Below are positions 47,801-59,847 of a stretch of DNA of 64,000 nt, piece after piece. Where the stretch lies: NCBI GenBank assembly GCA_009192285.1, contig WBVU01000005.1, forward strand, positions 2,808,731 through 2,872,730, written 5' to 3'. This DNA is from Morchella semilibera (taxonomy: Eukaryota; Ascomycota; Pezizomycetes; Pezizales; Morchellaceae). Position 1 is the stretch's first letter. Each line of letters opens with the position of its first letter. Both the position numbers and the translations under genes were made by a program. Under the pieces are notes generated by a model. It did not search any database and was not told where the DNA came from. It was given only the letters and a program-made list of their open reading frames with translations.

Positions 47801-48052
47801 TCGGGGCTTTGGTCAGTGTCAGTGGGGGTCTGTCCCATATTCCCATGTCCCATCGATATCGCCCTTTTATTGGCAGCTAGGAGCGGGAAAGGGCTAGCTA
47901 GGGCTAGGGCTTTACATTGACACTTGTCCCAAACCTTTGTTTTCCAGCATTTTTGTCAGCATCAGGAGCACCATGCATGTTCTCAGAAAAAAGAGTGTCA
48001 GAATGAAACCCTATCCCATAGTGCCCGCTACAGTATTCTAAGCAGGATCTCT

Positions 48053-48092
48053 ATCCTTTATGCCCTAATCCATCCTTTATGCCCTAATTCCA
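48053..48092 (+). repeat. two-copy tandem repeat, unit about 20 bp
   Basis: ATCCTTTATGCCCTAATCC is followed directly by ATCCTTTATGCCCTAATTCC. Confidence 0.7.
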
Positions 48093-48150
48093 AGTAGATT
48101 TTTTTACGTTTATTGTCGATATTGAAACTTGATATAGAGCGGTATATGGA

Positions 48151-48494
48151 GCGGTAATGTGTCAAAAGTAATTTTACAAACGCTAGTGAATTACTTTACG
48201 TCCACTGGTGGTCAAAATAATACCAGCATTTATACCTTAAAATGGTAAAAGCACAGACCTTTTGATCAAAGGGGTTAGATAATGCTAGTATATGTGAACA
48301 TTGTCCACCAGTGATATATGAGCTGGTGTTTCACCACTGGTGGGAAACTTTCATAAGTGTTGTATTAATGATAGCGCAGCGTAAAGACTGAAATCCAGTG
48401 TTTATACTGGAACCAGGACTGAAATCCAGTGCTTGTACCACCGGTGGTAAATAATTTACTACCGTTGGTAAAACTACCTTTGATACATTTGCCG
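48151..48494. mobile_element. 344-bp MITE-like element with about 60-bp imperfect inverted ends
   Basis: The left end starts GCGGTAATGTGTCAAAAGTA and leads to CCACTGGTGG. The right end, read in reverse complement, starts GCGGCAAATGTATCAAAGGT and leads to CCACCGGTGG. Two more copies of the ACCASTGGTGG palindrome and a duplicated GACTGAAATCCAGTG lie inside. The element is old by its mismatches. Confidence 0.6.
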
Positions 48495-50033
48495 CCCAAT
48501 AAACTTAGTCTCGTGCCCGTCCCTTATTCCTATGTGATTGCAATGGTTTTCCAGGATTTTGTAGGTCATATATATATATATACATATACCACTAGAGGAC
48601 CTGATTAGGGGTAGTTCTTCGGGGTACCCGCGCCAGAAAAAGGCCGAAAAAACCTCAGACGGGCTTAAGCGCTTTCTGGTTTGGCAGTCCCGGTTTTATC
48701 ATGTATAACGACACATGGTTCCCAAATACCCAAGAACTTGGTGTGTAAACACCTTTGGGTGTCCGGAAATTCTAGCGCATAGTACTGGTTGTACAGGCCC
48801 GAAACCTTAATGTCTCGCAATGGGTCCACATGGCATCAACAGCGCAGTCTACAGACATTTCGGAACCCCGTCGCTCTTTCCTGCATCAACCCATAGCCTC
48901 TGGCTCTACCTGTAAGATTCGGAAGCTTCCTTTCAATGAATCCTGAAGTGAAGTATATGTGTATCTAATTGCACATACTGCTAGTGCGAACAACGTGGAC
49001 GTGGAATGTCATCCCGCACGATCGACCACTGCGCACTTTTTTTCTCCTATGTAGGACAGAATATTGGCGAAGCACCAGCTTAAATTACACTTAGGGGTCT
49101 ATCAATTTAAATGCTGGATAATCGGCTTAGTATATACAAGTACATGTATGTTATGCAGGCGGGGTGCTGCAGGTTGCAATTGTAGCCAGCGAGCTAATAC
49201 CAAGTAATGATCTGTCCCTACCACCTCCCCCCGGAATACAGCTACCAACGCATTTAATTGTGTAGGGACCCTTATTCATGAATAGCCCTCTGAAAATTTA
49301 TGTGATATGGCACCAGCTAATCGACTGTTTGTCTAGACTAAAACATGGTTTATTGGTAGATATAATGTGGTTTTATAAATTTAATACAAAAAGTAGCCCT
49401 TTGGAATTGATAAACCAGGGTTTAGGGTGGTTTTGAAACTAGCTAATTGGTTTAAAACTGGCACGATTGGAAACCCAGCAGGGAAAATCAGGACAACTTG
49501 TGATCCTTGTAGTTCCCTGCGGACTGTCAGTCTTGAAATTTCAACGTTCTTATCCGGTTTACTAACTGGTGCCATAGTCAACTTCAACTTGCCAATTTTA
49601 TCCCTCATGCCCGCGCGCTGTCATGATAAATACCTGCGTTTATAGAGCAACCAGACTCACGGAATATTTCGTAAGCTTACTGCACCTACTTGTGAAAACA
49701 GACTCTCGGCAGGCGCTTAAAAACAAGCTACACTCATATATTAGGATATGTATATGATAAAACACACCAATAGTAAAGCCAAAGATAAGAGGTACCGGCG
49801 GGACACCGGTCATCGAGATAGCCAGGCCCTGGAGTAAGTTTTAACGTATATGTGATGTTACATATAAGTACAGGAATCTGGGTTTTCATACTGTATCATA
49901 TGAGTGAACGAGAGGAGGTTCCAAGCGAATAGCTACGCGTTGTATAGCCTTTGCGTGAATTAGCTCTCTAGTATTCTGTGCTAAGCTTAAGCGCAACACA
50001 AGAGTTTTTCCTTGGGTTAATATAGAATAAATT

Positions 50034-50166
50034 GCCGCAAAAACTGGCTAATCTCCGGCCAGGGATTATATTATCTCATTAATGATTAGTTGAACGGTAT
50101 AGGTCATGTCTGCTAGTAGTAATTTTGATCTTATATTTACAGTCAATTTTTCGAGTTATGGCGGTA
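50034..50166. mobile_element. 133-bp MITE with TACCGC ends (family copy 2, inverted)
   Basis: In reverse complement it begins TACCGCCATAACTCGAAAAA and contains TTCAACTAATC and AATCCCTGGCCGGAGAT, all shared with the element at 29285-29398. Two related copies in opposite orientation in one window support a real dispersed family. Confidence 0.65.
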
Positions 50167-51186
50167 CACTACATGTATATATCTATTACTGCTAAGTAGT
50201 TATTCAATTAATGGATTAAACGAGGAAAAAACTGCTAAGTAGTTGGTTGGTTCATGTTCATAAGGTATCACTCGACTCGACAACCCTCGGCAAATCAGGT
50301 AGCTATTATTTATTTATACCCCGATCATACATGCAAATCAGGTAGTTTTACAGGCTGAGCCTTAGCTAAGTGGACGTAACTTTACTAGTCAGTTTGGCAG
50401 TGCGGTTTGTCTCTCTTTCCTTCTTTCTTTATGGGGCTCCTTTTGTAGCGCTCTGGTCAGGCTGCAGCCGAGAGTATTGGAAATGGAGCTCTCGTATGTT
50501 ACCAACTGTCTTCAGGTTCAAAGGAAACATACTTTTCGTTTACATACTTGGACGGGTTACCAAGTCGTGTTACTCGCGCTGTCGTACAGCCACTAGTACT
50601 ACCAAGAAGTTTTCGTGATTCGTTCACAAGCTAGCCGCGCATGAACACCCCCCAGGCCCCTCAAATGAAATGGAAGAGAAGGATTAAGATATTCAATATA
50701 CATGTATATAACCAAAGCAATGTCTGCTGTAGTTTCGAAGTTATTGAAGATCTGGTGCACCATACAAGGTCAAAACAGTCGACCATTTAACAATCACAAC
50801 CAGAACATCTATTGTGATCTATTACTCATATATAGAATATCTTCACTACTACATGTATATTTGCTTTATATCTAACTGAAACTAGTACATATTGTGAAAT
50901 TATGTCAATTTGAAGTTGTAACCAGGACATTCGTCATATTACATCGGCCCATCACAAAGATTTCTTGGAGTAACTGCACTACATTGCGATTTGAGTAGCG
51001 TTCTTAGCTGTAGCTCTAGTCTCGTTCCCAGACTTTTGTCAACTCGTTCCTCGTTCTATGTATGCTAGATCGCACCGTGGGCTAGGCACGAGACTACTGT
51101 GGTTCCGCAAAAAAAACCATGTACTTCCGAGCCTGGATATTTAGGATCAGCTACATGTACATAACTACATGTACAATGTATGCATG

Positions 51187-51424
51187 TACAGCCGCGTCCG
51201 CAAAGCTGTTTTGGCACCCTGTAAAAAATCTGCGATTACAACAAACAAAATATTTCGGTCCCTTCATCGAAAGGTAGGGTTGCGGTGGGTTGTGATAGAC
51301 GGCAGTATAGGGATATGTAACTATAAATTGGCATTGCAGTCACTCTTATCTGGTTGTTTATATCACGGTTTGAACTCATGAGCTTCGAGACTGGGGGTGC
51401 CAAAACTTTGCGGACGCGGCTGTA
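51187..51424. mobile_element. 238-bp Tc1/mariner-like MITE
   Basis: The ends are TACAGCCGCGTCCGCAAAG and its exact complement CTTTGCGGACGCGGCTGTA, followed by TTTTGGCACC after a 3-base insertion on the left only. TA is outermost. Clean ends suggest it is younger than its neighbours. There is no coding inside. Confidence 0.75.
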
Positions 51425-52553
51425 CATAACCACAATGTGTGCATGTACTACAGCGCCCATATATGTTAATTGCTACGTGTTTTCTTTCGGTGTCGTTACC
51501 CTAGAGCTCTAGCCTGCAAAAAAAAAAAAAAAAAAAAAAAAAAGGCAGATTCATGGCTCGCCTTGCACTGTATCATCAGCTGCAGCTTTATCATCAGCTT
51601 TGAGACATGCATCCAGAAGTAACCTCTGCGATCGATCCGGCACACCTAACGAGGACGAAACACCGAGGTACACAACATATCCCCGCCTCCGGTATTAATA
51701 TACCAATCGTAGTAGAATTACCACCCGGGGTCACATCTTTGTTCTGTCAAAAAGATATGCATACAGTCCGCAGTCCCAAAAGGCTGGGTTTTTCAAAATT
51801 ACATGTCGTTTCCCATCATGCCCTCATGATCACATTTAATTTTCCTGCTCTCCGAACCCAGGTCTACTCCATGGCTTAGATGTAAATTTTGTATCACTAG
51901 TCGATCCCAAACCCGCAGCTCCTCCGAAGTATTCTTCTTAATTTATATTTTATTATTTTATTGACGAGGAAAGTTGAATCGAAGCTCGGTTAGATTTAGA
52001 GTTATTTGCGGGTATATAAGCATATGCATCCTATCAAACATTAAGGGTACGGTCAGAAGGATGGAGTACTTGACTGGAGTAATTGTGGATATGTAGCTAC
52101 CATTAAGTCAAACATTTCTCTTTTGGTTACCGGGTGTTATGTTTTCTGTCCTCGGGAAGAATCGGATGATATGAGCACCGTGATACAGGGACTTGTGTTG
52201 TAGCTTATTAGTGTATGAGTGGTGAGAAAAAAGCTTATATCTGGGATTCCGGACCACTATGTGCAAGTTTATATATATGTCTTCGTGGTATGTATATTAT
52301 CTATCAATGATCTGGTAGCTACTCAGAGAATGTGTTAAAAGCGCACCCGCTGGTTCGCGTGCCAAAACGGCCCGGAGTAATGGCAAAATTAGGCATGTTC
52401 TAGGGAGTCACCGTGCTGGGCCGCCCATGTGCAAATTTATGCCCATTTTCAGAACTCAAGGTGTCAAGCCTGATAATAAATTGCTGGAATGGCTTACAGG
52501 ATCCTAGGAATCATACATGTAGAGTAACACAACATGTAATTAAATTATAGAAC

Positions 52554-52616
52554 TTCTTTTTATTTCTTTTATTTCTTTTGTTTCTTTTGTTTCTTTCGTT
52601 TCTTTCGTTTCTTTTT
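52554..52616 (+). repeat. 9-bp minisatellite
   Basis: About six to seven units of the type YGTTTCTTT / TATTTCTTT follow one another. Confidence 0.7.
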
Positions 52617-53739
52617 GAAAGCAAAGGATCATAGGATCTAGAGATGCATTCTCGGGGCCTCCGTATTTTACGCCTGTTTCAATCTAATTTCTACCTACCT
52701 TTCGGCCATTTCCCAGACACAAACCCGAAAGCCTAGAATCTAGGAGATAGGGTGGATCATAATCGAAATCCATAACCGAGTTAGGGGTTTGGTAGCTGAA
52801 ATGTATTGAGCTCCCGTTGTGGCACCAGCCCTGCAGTTGCGATAAAAGATGGATCTAGAGGCTACGAACTGCGTGGGGTTGATCATGATAAACAATATAG
52901 TTAGTATATATTCGAAGCTGGGTTCAACGAAGAGTTAAGTTTAAGTTATATGCCTCCAGTGATATAGTAAGACTACATGTAGGTACAAAGACTCTCGACC
53001 TGCTCTGGTTTATGCTTATATATCACATGTATATGTATGCTATAAGGGTACCTTTAATTATGGTACTATGTTATTTAAAAGATTTCACTATAAAAGGTAA
53101 TGATATTAATACTGACTCGATGTAGCCTGCACCTATAGCTACATGTAGTTCAATGTCAACTTTGGAATTGGAAGAAAAAGAAAAACGATGCAGTTTAAAC
53201 GCCTCTGCGTATCTGGGTTTCACGAAGTACGGCTAGTTACTTTGACTTTGTATGCCGAAAAAGACATCAATACGTGTGTGAATTGCCATGTGTTAGCATA
53301 CTCCCCTTAGCACCATATGTATGTCATGTACTTTCCGAAGTCTGTACTTTGTCCTCTTCATATTCGGCCCGTCATCAATTAGGTTATCAGAACTCTTGGA
53401 GGCTGATGGGAGTGTTTGTAGGGTACGCCGTTAAACCCCCCAATGAAGACAATAACAGTGGGACAAGTGTTAGGAAGCTAGGTGAATTTGTGAAGCTGCT
53501 ATAGACTCTGTGCCTGGTTACGACCCTTAATCCTCTATAAAGACAAGGCTCGATCGCGGCCTAGGAAGGTCTCGTATCTACCTACCCTCAACTTAGTTAT
53601 CTCAGCCATAACGAAGCGTAAATATACGTGCCTTTATTTTTGAGCCGTCTAAACCCCTGGCCATTTCTTTACCACCTTATTGCTTTGGCATAGTAAATCT
53701 CCTGCTTCCAGAGCCTATATTCAACCTGAGAATCTACCC

Positions 53740-54345
53740 ATGGATCGATCAAAAGTATCGCCCGTCAAAGCTAAATCGCAATCCTTTGGGCCCCATACCA
53801 GTTCCTCCATTCCCATACACCTAGACAACTCCCAGGTACCCAACTCAGTACCCACATACCCCCAAATAAGCACACAGAAAAGCCGGATGGAATCCACACA
53901 AACCCTCAGCAACCTGTTTGATACCCTCTCACCAGTTCCGCCAAAAAGTGCCGATTCTCCTAGACAGATGGCCTCATCATTATATCCCATGCAGTCGCCC
54001 CAGAGCCAGCAAACAGCAAGTAACGGCCATGCGAGCTGCCGGGGGTGTGCGAGGGTCGCCAAGACTCCCCTTAGTACTACCAATAGGGCTGAAGGAGTCG
54101 ATATGAATACTACCCAGCGCTTCTATTCAACAGATACCCACGCTCGGCACGATATTCAAACCCAATACCAATTACTTCAAGTAGCCTCGATACCGGAGGA
54201 CTTCAGCTATAGCTTAAGGAATTTCATAACCGCGGGCCCATCAGAAGATGCAAACGCATTGTTTGCGAGAGCTGCTGTCCGTAGTGGGGGGGGGGCGTTC
54301 CACGGTAAAAACGTCCTACCCTATATCACCGGAGCCTCAAATTAA
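53740..54345 (+). CDS. hypothetical disordered protein, 201 residues
   Basis: The start chosen is ATG in the context CCCATGG. The frame stays open upstream to about 53680 but has no ATG there, so a 5' exon is possible. The protein is Ser/Pro/Gln-rich in its first 120 residues (SPVKAKSQSFGPHTSSS, LSNLFDTLSPVPPKSADSP) with a small CRGCARV motif. A more ordered C-terminal part follows (QTQYQLLQVASIPEDFSYSL, then GPSEDANALFARAAVRS). Composition and length favour a real gene. No family is recognised. Confidence 0.5.
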   Translation: MDRSKVSPVKAKSQSFGPHTSSSIPIHLDNSQVPNSVPTYPQISTQKSRMESTQTLSNLFDTLSPVPPKSADSPRQMASSLYPMQSPQSQQTASNGHASCRGCARVAKTPLSTTNRAEGVDMNTTQRFYSTDTHARHDIQTQYQLLQVASIPEDFSYSLRNFITAGPSEDANALFARAAVRSGGGAFHGKNVLPYITGASN

Positions 54346-55551
54346 TATGTGACTCGAAGAGGGCAGGACAGCAGAAGAAGAGAATAGGTATTTAGTGTGA
54401 GATGATGTAGAACCGAAGAACTTTGTGAAAAGCGTCTATTTATGTCGGTCTGGTTTCGCTTATTTATTTTATCTAAACCAAGTTTCCTACCTAGTTAATT
54501 GTTTCTCTAGGGTTCCAAGGCCCTTTTTTATGCTTCAGACGTAGTTATACTTATTATTTTATGTATTTGGGCCGAGTATCGGCGGAGGAACCCCGTGGAG
54601 CCGATACGAACGGCATTTCTGGGGAACACTGGTCAATTTTGTGATCAGTTAACGGAAGGATGAGCATTTAGTCATGTAGGAACCAATATGTCGTATTATA
54701 GTGATTGTGTGGATCTAGATAACGGTGCGACCAAACTGCATGTATCGTAACCTTGGAGATGGAGCGAGACGAGACAAAAAGACAATCGTAGTACCAAATG
54801 TCCGAAATTGATGTGGTTGTGGGACGTGGTAGCATGTAGTGGATGGAATGACATGACGTTGGGAATCTACTCTGTTAACGCACCTCCATGATCATAAATG
54901 CCAAGAGCGAGTGACAGCATATGAATTTAAAGAGTACATGTATACATGCATGTGCGTAGCCAGAAAAGGTCTAAAATAACAATTTTGTACATATGCCAAA
55001 TTAATGAATAAATATACGGAAATATTATTCGATATCTCTGCGCATGCTCATCCCAACCCTTCCTACTTTGAGCAACAAACTACATGTACTACGGGTGTAG
55101 GGGTAAGTCTCCAGAACTATGGCCTGTTGCAACCATGGCCGTAGTTCTGGAGACTTACCCCTACCCCCGTAGTACATACATGTAGCGCTTGTATTATATG
55201 TATATAGGGATGCCCACGAGACTACACGATATCGTATACCTTTCATACCAATGGTATCAGGCCCGGCATAGGCTCGACTTATTCCCCTCACCTCCCATCA
55301 GTCACATGAACATATCAGCTGGGCCGAAATCATGCCATTTATTTTCCTCGGGTACATGTAGTTTTCGCGGCCCCACACCGCTAATAATACTCCTACACCC
55401 GTTAAAGCTAGCTAGCAGCTGCAGTATTTAAATCATAACTTCTAAACATACATATTATTACACATCGAGTATATTTTACAAAAAAGAACAGAATCTAAAC
55501 TAATAATATATATAAACTTCCTGATTTGAACCGAGGCCCCTGGCGCATGGC
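54346..55551. other. intergenic region with a strong hairpin
   Basis: No gene is seen. Present are a reverse bipartite motif (54907-54923) followed 12 bases later by TACATGTA (54935), and the near-perfect hairpin at 55080-55185. TACATGTA also occurs at 55353. Confidence 0.5.
55080..55185. repeat. 106-bp near-perfect hairpin
   Basis: Arms of about 45 bp pair almost without mismatch: CTACATGTACTACGGGTGTA on the left, with GGGGTAAGTCTCCAGAACTA after it, against the complementary right arm ending GTAGTACATACATGTAG. The loop is about 12 bases. Both arm ends are TACATGTA sites. Confidence 0.75.
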
Positions 55552-56304
55552 CTACTCGCCCCAAGAACCTGCCAATATCTTTAATATACCGGCCAATAGG
55601 CTATTCTTTGCTTTCTTGACCCTCTCTGATTTAATTCCCAATATTCCAACCCCCTTGGGTACCGCCTCCGGTTGCTCCCCAACCTTCTCCCCCGTTATTA
55701 CTTCTCCTCCACTCTCTACGTTGTCTGTGTAGGCAACCCAGATATCGCGCAGTGCTATTGTTTCTGTTGTATTTGGGGATGCTGGAGAAGAGCCAGGAGG
55801 CACAAAAAGAGTGACATATTTAAAGACGTAAGGGACACCTCCTATGATAGTCCCACCGCGTGATAGTAGGAATCGGTCGCTCTTGCGTTGTCCAGGAGAA
55901 GTATAAAGCGAAACACCGATGGACTGGTTTCTAGATGTAATCACAGGGTCTGTCTTAAGGTGGAGCCTGCCAATTGTCAGTATAGGGCAGTAAATCGATT
56001 ACTACTGAAATGGGTGGCGTACATACCAGCCAGTAATGTTTTGTGCAAACTCAAAGGTTACGAGAGCCCCTGGCCCTTTGAGAATAATCGTGGTATTTGG
56101 CATATATTGACTTGTGTCGTTGTGAAAGATGCCTTCAGTGTAGAAGGTCTTGAGGGGACGGACTTCATGTGTGGAATTATAAGATGGAACCCGATGTTCC
56201 AACGCGCCAGGTAAGATTGGGGAAGCTTTGCATGATGTCGCTAGAAAGGAGTAAAAGGAAAGTAGTACTAGTAATGAACGGAATTTGGAATATATGAAGC
56301 CCAT
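55552..56304 (-). CDS. secreted hypothetical protein, 230 residues
   Basis: Exons 56304-56027 and 55966-55552 join across a 59-nt intron (GTATGT..TTGGCAG, branch-like ACTGAC). A signal peptide (FRSLLVLLSFYSFLATSCKA) is followed by a domain with several N-glycosylation sites (YNST, HNDT, PNTT, QNIT). After splicing it runs TGWLHLKTDPVITSRNQSIG, then SRGGTIIGGVPYVFKYVTLF and ALRDIWVAYTDNVESGG, which looks like a beta-rich secreted fold. The end is a helical basic stretch (KKAKNSLLAGILKILAG). There is no GPI signal. No family is recognised. Confidence 0.65.
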
Positions 56305-56933
56305 CGCGTTGGAATTAAAAAAAGATCGCCCTTTAAAAGTAAAAGGTAGTTAAATAGTTAGCAGTTAATTTCGGAGTAAGAGCAGCAGGAATCAGTGATC
56401 TGGAAACGGAGCGTATATATGGCCCAGATGCATGCAGCTGGAGAAAAAATTTATTTATGTATGTACCTAAATTTATTAGGAGAACTGATAGGATTCCGAT
56501 GACATTCCGGTGACCATTATGGCACGGAAATTAAATCCGACTATCATTGACACAGATGTCAGGCCAGAGGCGTAGCCTATCCCTGTGGCTAAATAATTAA
56601 TCGATTGGCTCGCTTAAAGCCTCCTTGACATCTTGGCATCTTCCCCACGCCAAGCCACAGGGCAAGGGTTCGGATATCGGAGGTGACTAGATAAGACGAG
56701 ACCAAGCTTAAGATGGAGACAACCCCTCCGCCCTGTGACAAGTCAGCAACAGGGCTATGCTATTGTTTTAAGTGAGGGGAAAACACGGAACTTACCTGTT
56801 AGGAGAAGGGACAAGATTCTAGAACCAGTAACAATCGACCTATATCAAGTCTGAATTCCCCCATCTTATCCCATCCTTCCATCTATCGGATCATCCACTT
56901 CAGTATTAACTACATACTCAAACAACAAAGAAA
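56305..56933. other. shared promoter region of two divergent genes
   Basis: About 630 bases separate the divergent starts of the secreted protein and the 2OG oxygenase. CT-rich and AC-rich tracts precede the ATG at 56934. No repeat or gene was recognised. Confidence 0.45.
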
Positions 56934-58895
56934 ATGACCGACTTTACCAAAGTCCCAGTGCTGGATTATGCTCTTTCCACAGCCGAAGAAACAAAATCTG
57001 CCTTTCTGGAAGAACTTAAGTGTGCCCTCTTTGAAGTAGGATTTCTCTACATCAAAAACACGGGCATTGATACCATGCTTGTGGATGATGTTATGAGACT
57101 CGGGAAGGCGTTTTTTGACTTGCCAGAGGAAGATAAACTACAGTTGGAGATGAAGAATTGTGAGTTTGTCCTGTTTGTTTTCAGGTAGACTAAGGAAATG
57201 TTTGGTTTGATGCGACGGAACGTGGAAGTGATCGCCGGAAAAGTTGAATATTTATCTGCGAGGGTATCCTGTGGGAAAATCGATGCTGATGCTGACCCCC
57301 GAGGTTTGATATAGCTCCACACTTTGTTGGATACAGTCGCCTGGGAAACGAAATGTATGTCATCATCCATGATTACTATCCATGTCCATGACCTCTCCCC
57401 ACATTATCACCCCCCCCCTTTCATAGTTACTAATCGTCGGCGAAAACGTAGAACAAAAAGTGCAACCGATTGGCGAGAACAATTTGATCTCAGTACCGAG
57501 CTTCCAGCCCCTGCTAGTGGTGAGCCTCGCTACCGCTGGCTCAGGGGTCCCAATCAATGGCCCTCTGAGTCTGCCCTCCCAGAATTTAAGAAGACGTATA
57601 CAGAGTACATGGATGCGATGGGAAGCTTCTCTGAGAAGTTCTTGAGCCTAGTTGCGGAGGCCCTTGGGTTAGAGAGGGACTTGTTTGCAAGGTATTACGA
57701 GGGCAGCGAAAGTGCTAGCGGAACACGGCGACAGGATCGCTTGAAGATAGTTAGGTACCCAGATGCCGCAGAATTAATGGTTGAGGATAGTGATAGAGCT
57801 CTGGGAGGTTGGTGTGATTATTCCCATTCTTTCTCTCCCCTCCTCTCAAAAAGTTTAAATGATGGTCTTTTGATATTGACGTCTTGACTTGACGCAGTTG
57901 GGCCACATAAAGACTCGGACCTCTCTTCATACCTCCTCCAAGCATCTGATCACAAAGGGCTACAGGTTCAAAACTATTCGGGAACATGGGTTGACTGTCC
58001 TCCAGTTCCGGGAACGTTCGTGGTAGCAATGGGGAAGGGGATGGAAGCGATCACTGGCGGGGTATGTGTTGCAACAACCCATCGCGTGATCGTTCCAGCC
58101 GCGGGAGAAGGTTCCCGCTTCTCAATACCATTTTTTCAGGGTGTGAGCTACGATGTGAGATATGAAAGTATAGAGATTCCAGAGCAGGTGAAGAGGTTAA
58201 GGAGGGAGGTTGTAAAGGGGGATGCGGAGTCAAGTCCTAAACGAGGTGACTTTAGTTTAATAGGAGAGGCTACACTCGTGAATCGGGTTAAGGTATGGCT
58301 TATTCTTTTGTTTCTCGACCTTGAATATGAACACACCTAAACCCCACCTTCTAAAAAAAATTGGACTACAAAGCCCACGCAAGAGTTATTCTCACGCTCC
58401 CCCAATGACTTTCCCGTATTTCCAAATTACAGGCGTACTGACCTATCTCAGTCTCACCAAGATGTCGGCGAAAAATTCTATCCTGAGGTTCTAGCCAAAA
58501 TTCGCTCTGAAGAGGCCGCTTCTGCCGCAGTTAATGAGGCTCTTCCCTCCGAGAAAGCAGCCCCCAAACATCCCGAGTCACTTCTTGTTGTCCCAGGCCC
58601 TTCAAACACAACTACTACCTCCGCAGAAGAAGGAGGCGGAACTATATCAGCGCCTAAGCTGAGGAGTAGAGCCCCAACTATTGTACTCGAGAAGATCGAG
58701 AGCGATGTACCAAGCTACGGGGAGGATCCTGGCCCTGATGGGAGCATTGAGAGGAAGGAGGCCTGGAAGATGAGACAAGCAGACGCGACACCGGATGAGG
58801 TGATAGTCATCACACCAGATGAGAAACCGGAACCGGTAGATCAGCTCAAAAATTTCAAGGGTTTGGGTGGTTTGGGTGCTGGGCTAGCTCCCTAA
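56934..58895 (+). CDS. 2-oxoglutarate/Fe(II) dioxygenase (isopenicillin-N-synthase-like) with long C-terminal tail
   Basis: Five exons: 56934-57159, 57315-57354, 57452-57807, 57898-58292 and 58452-58895, 486 residues. The N-terminal DIOX_N part has PVLDYA, LKCALFEVGFLYIKN and FFDLPEEDKLQLEMKN. The 40-nt exon 2 encodes SPHFVGYSRLGNE and leads into TDWREQFDLSTELPAP. The catalytic core shows the Fe ligands H211 and D213 (GPHKDSD) and H269 (TTHRV), with R281 in RFSIPFF binding 2-oxoglutarate. Acceptors were chosen by branch sites (TACTAAT, ACTGAC) and by restoring NRVKSHQDVGEKFYPEVL. Typical members end near 330-350 residues. Here about 120 extra residues of acidic, disordered sequence follow (for example GEDPGPDGSIERKE). 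Substrate unknown. No break is seen. Confidence 0.88.
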
Positions 58896-59847
58896 ACCTT
58901 TGCTTATATGTGGTGGGTTTTGAGGATATTAGCAAAAAGAAAAAAGCGTTACATAAAGTTTCTTCGGTAGGCTTTAACGTAAGGAATTATAAATAAAAAT
59001 TTGCGTAACACTTTCATTTATCCCGATTTCCACCTAACATGCATACATGTGTATACATTGTACATTTAGAGCCTCCCGAGTGATAATCTATGATGGATAA
59101 ACCTCAAGCGGCCATCAGAGATATATGTAGGGCTAAAATCTACTGCTGTAGACCTGAGAACAACCACAGGAGTTACAATCATGGAGGTCAGATACCGAGA
59201 AAGCATGTGCCTTGTAGTGAGGTTCATTGTTAGTTACGGTACCACACTAATTCATACATGTACTTACTCTCCGTTGAGTACCCTTTAAGAAAACATAAAA
59301 AAAAATTGGTTTCTATCTCGTACAGAGAATTTGATATTCCACGTTTCCTCTGCTTCCAGTGACATGACTGATACATGTGGCCAGAATCCCGTTTGCTTGT
59401 CCTCCTCTAGCATCTGTTTTGACGGATACGGGTACATTAAATGTAGACGTATAATGACTTACATAAGTGTTTACTTTTTTAGTTGTGATCGAATACCCCC
59501 ACCGGCCACCCCACCCCGTCTGTCTCCCCTCCCCCTCTATTTTTCTCCAGTCACCATCTCTGCCCATAATCTGCATTTTATGGAATCTTGAATTCATATT
59601 CCAGCTCCAATCGAAATCTCCTACCTCCTCGGTGTTTTACTGAATATCCCGTTACGTTCAATCAGATCCAGTAATATTAGGACCGGGGGTGTAATTACAG
59701 TGAGTACACCAGTTTCTTTTTATGAATCATTGTTTCTTGTCACACCTCTGGGGCCACAGCAAACACAACGGCTTTATACTGATGTTTTCTTTTTTCTTTC
59801 CCCTTAGGCATTAAAGGGGGAACTCGCCGATTGAATAAACCTTCACC
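58896..59847. other. intergenic region
   Basis: No gene is supported. It holds a reverse bipartite motif (59076-59092) and TACATGTA at 59255. A CT-rich leader precedes the ATG at 59848. Confidence 0.45.

Larger units (their letters stand above)
44880..53739. other. about 8.9-kb AT-rich gene desert with MITE-like elements
   Basis: No gene is supported. Identified items are MITE-like elements at 48151-48494, 50034-50166 and 51187-51424; a tandem duplication at 48053-48092; a TTTCTTT minisatellite at 52554-52616; an A24 run at 51520; bipartite motifs at 46595-46611 and 50259-50275; and thirteen TACATGTA sites between 46445 and 53140, the densest part of the window for this palindrome. Confidence 0.5.

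Noticed and set aside
49381-49645. Overlapping open frames on both strands
   Set aside because: Both have similar, unremarkable composition and no recognisable family; likely chance in low-complexity AT-rich DNA.
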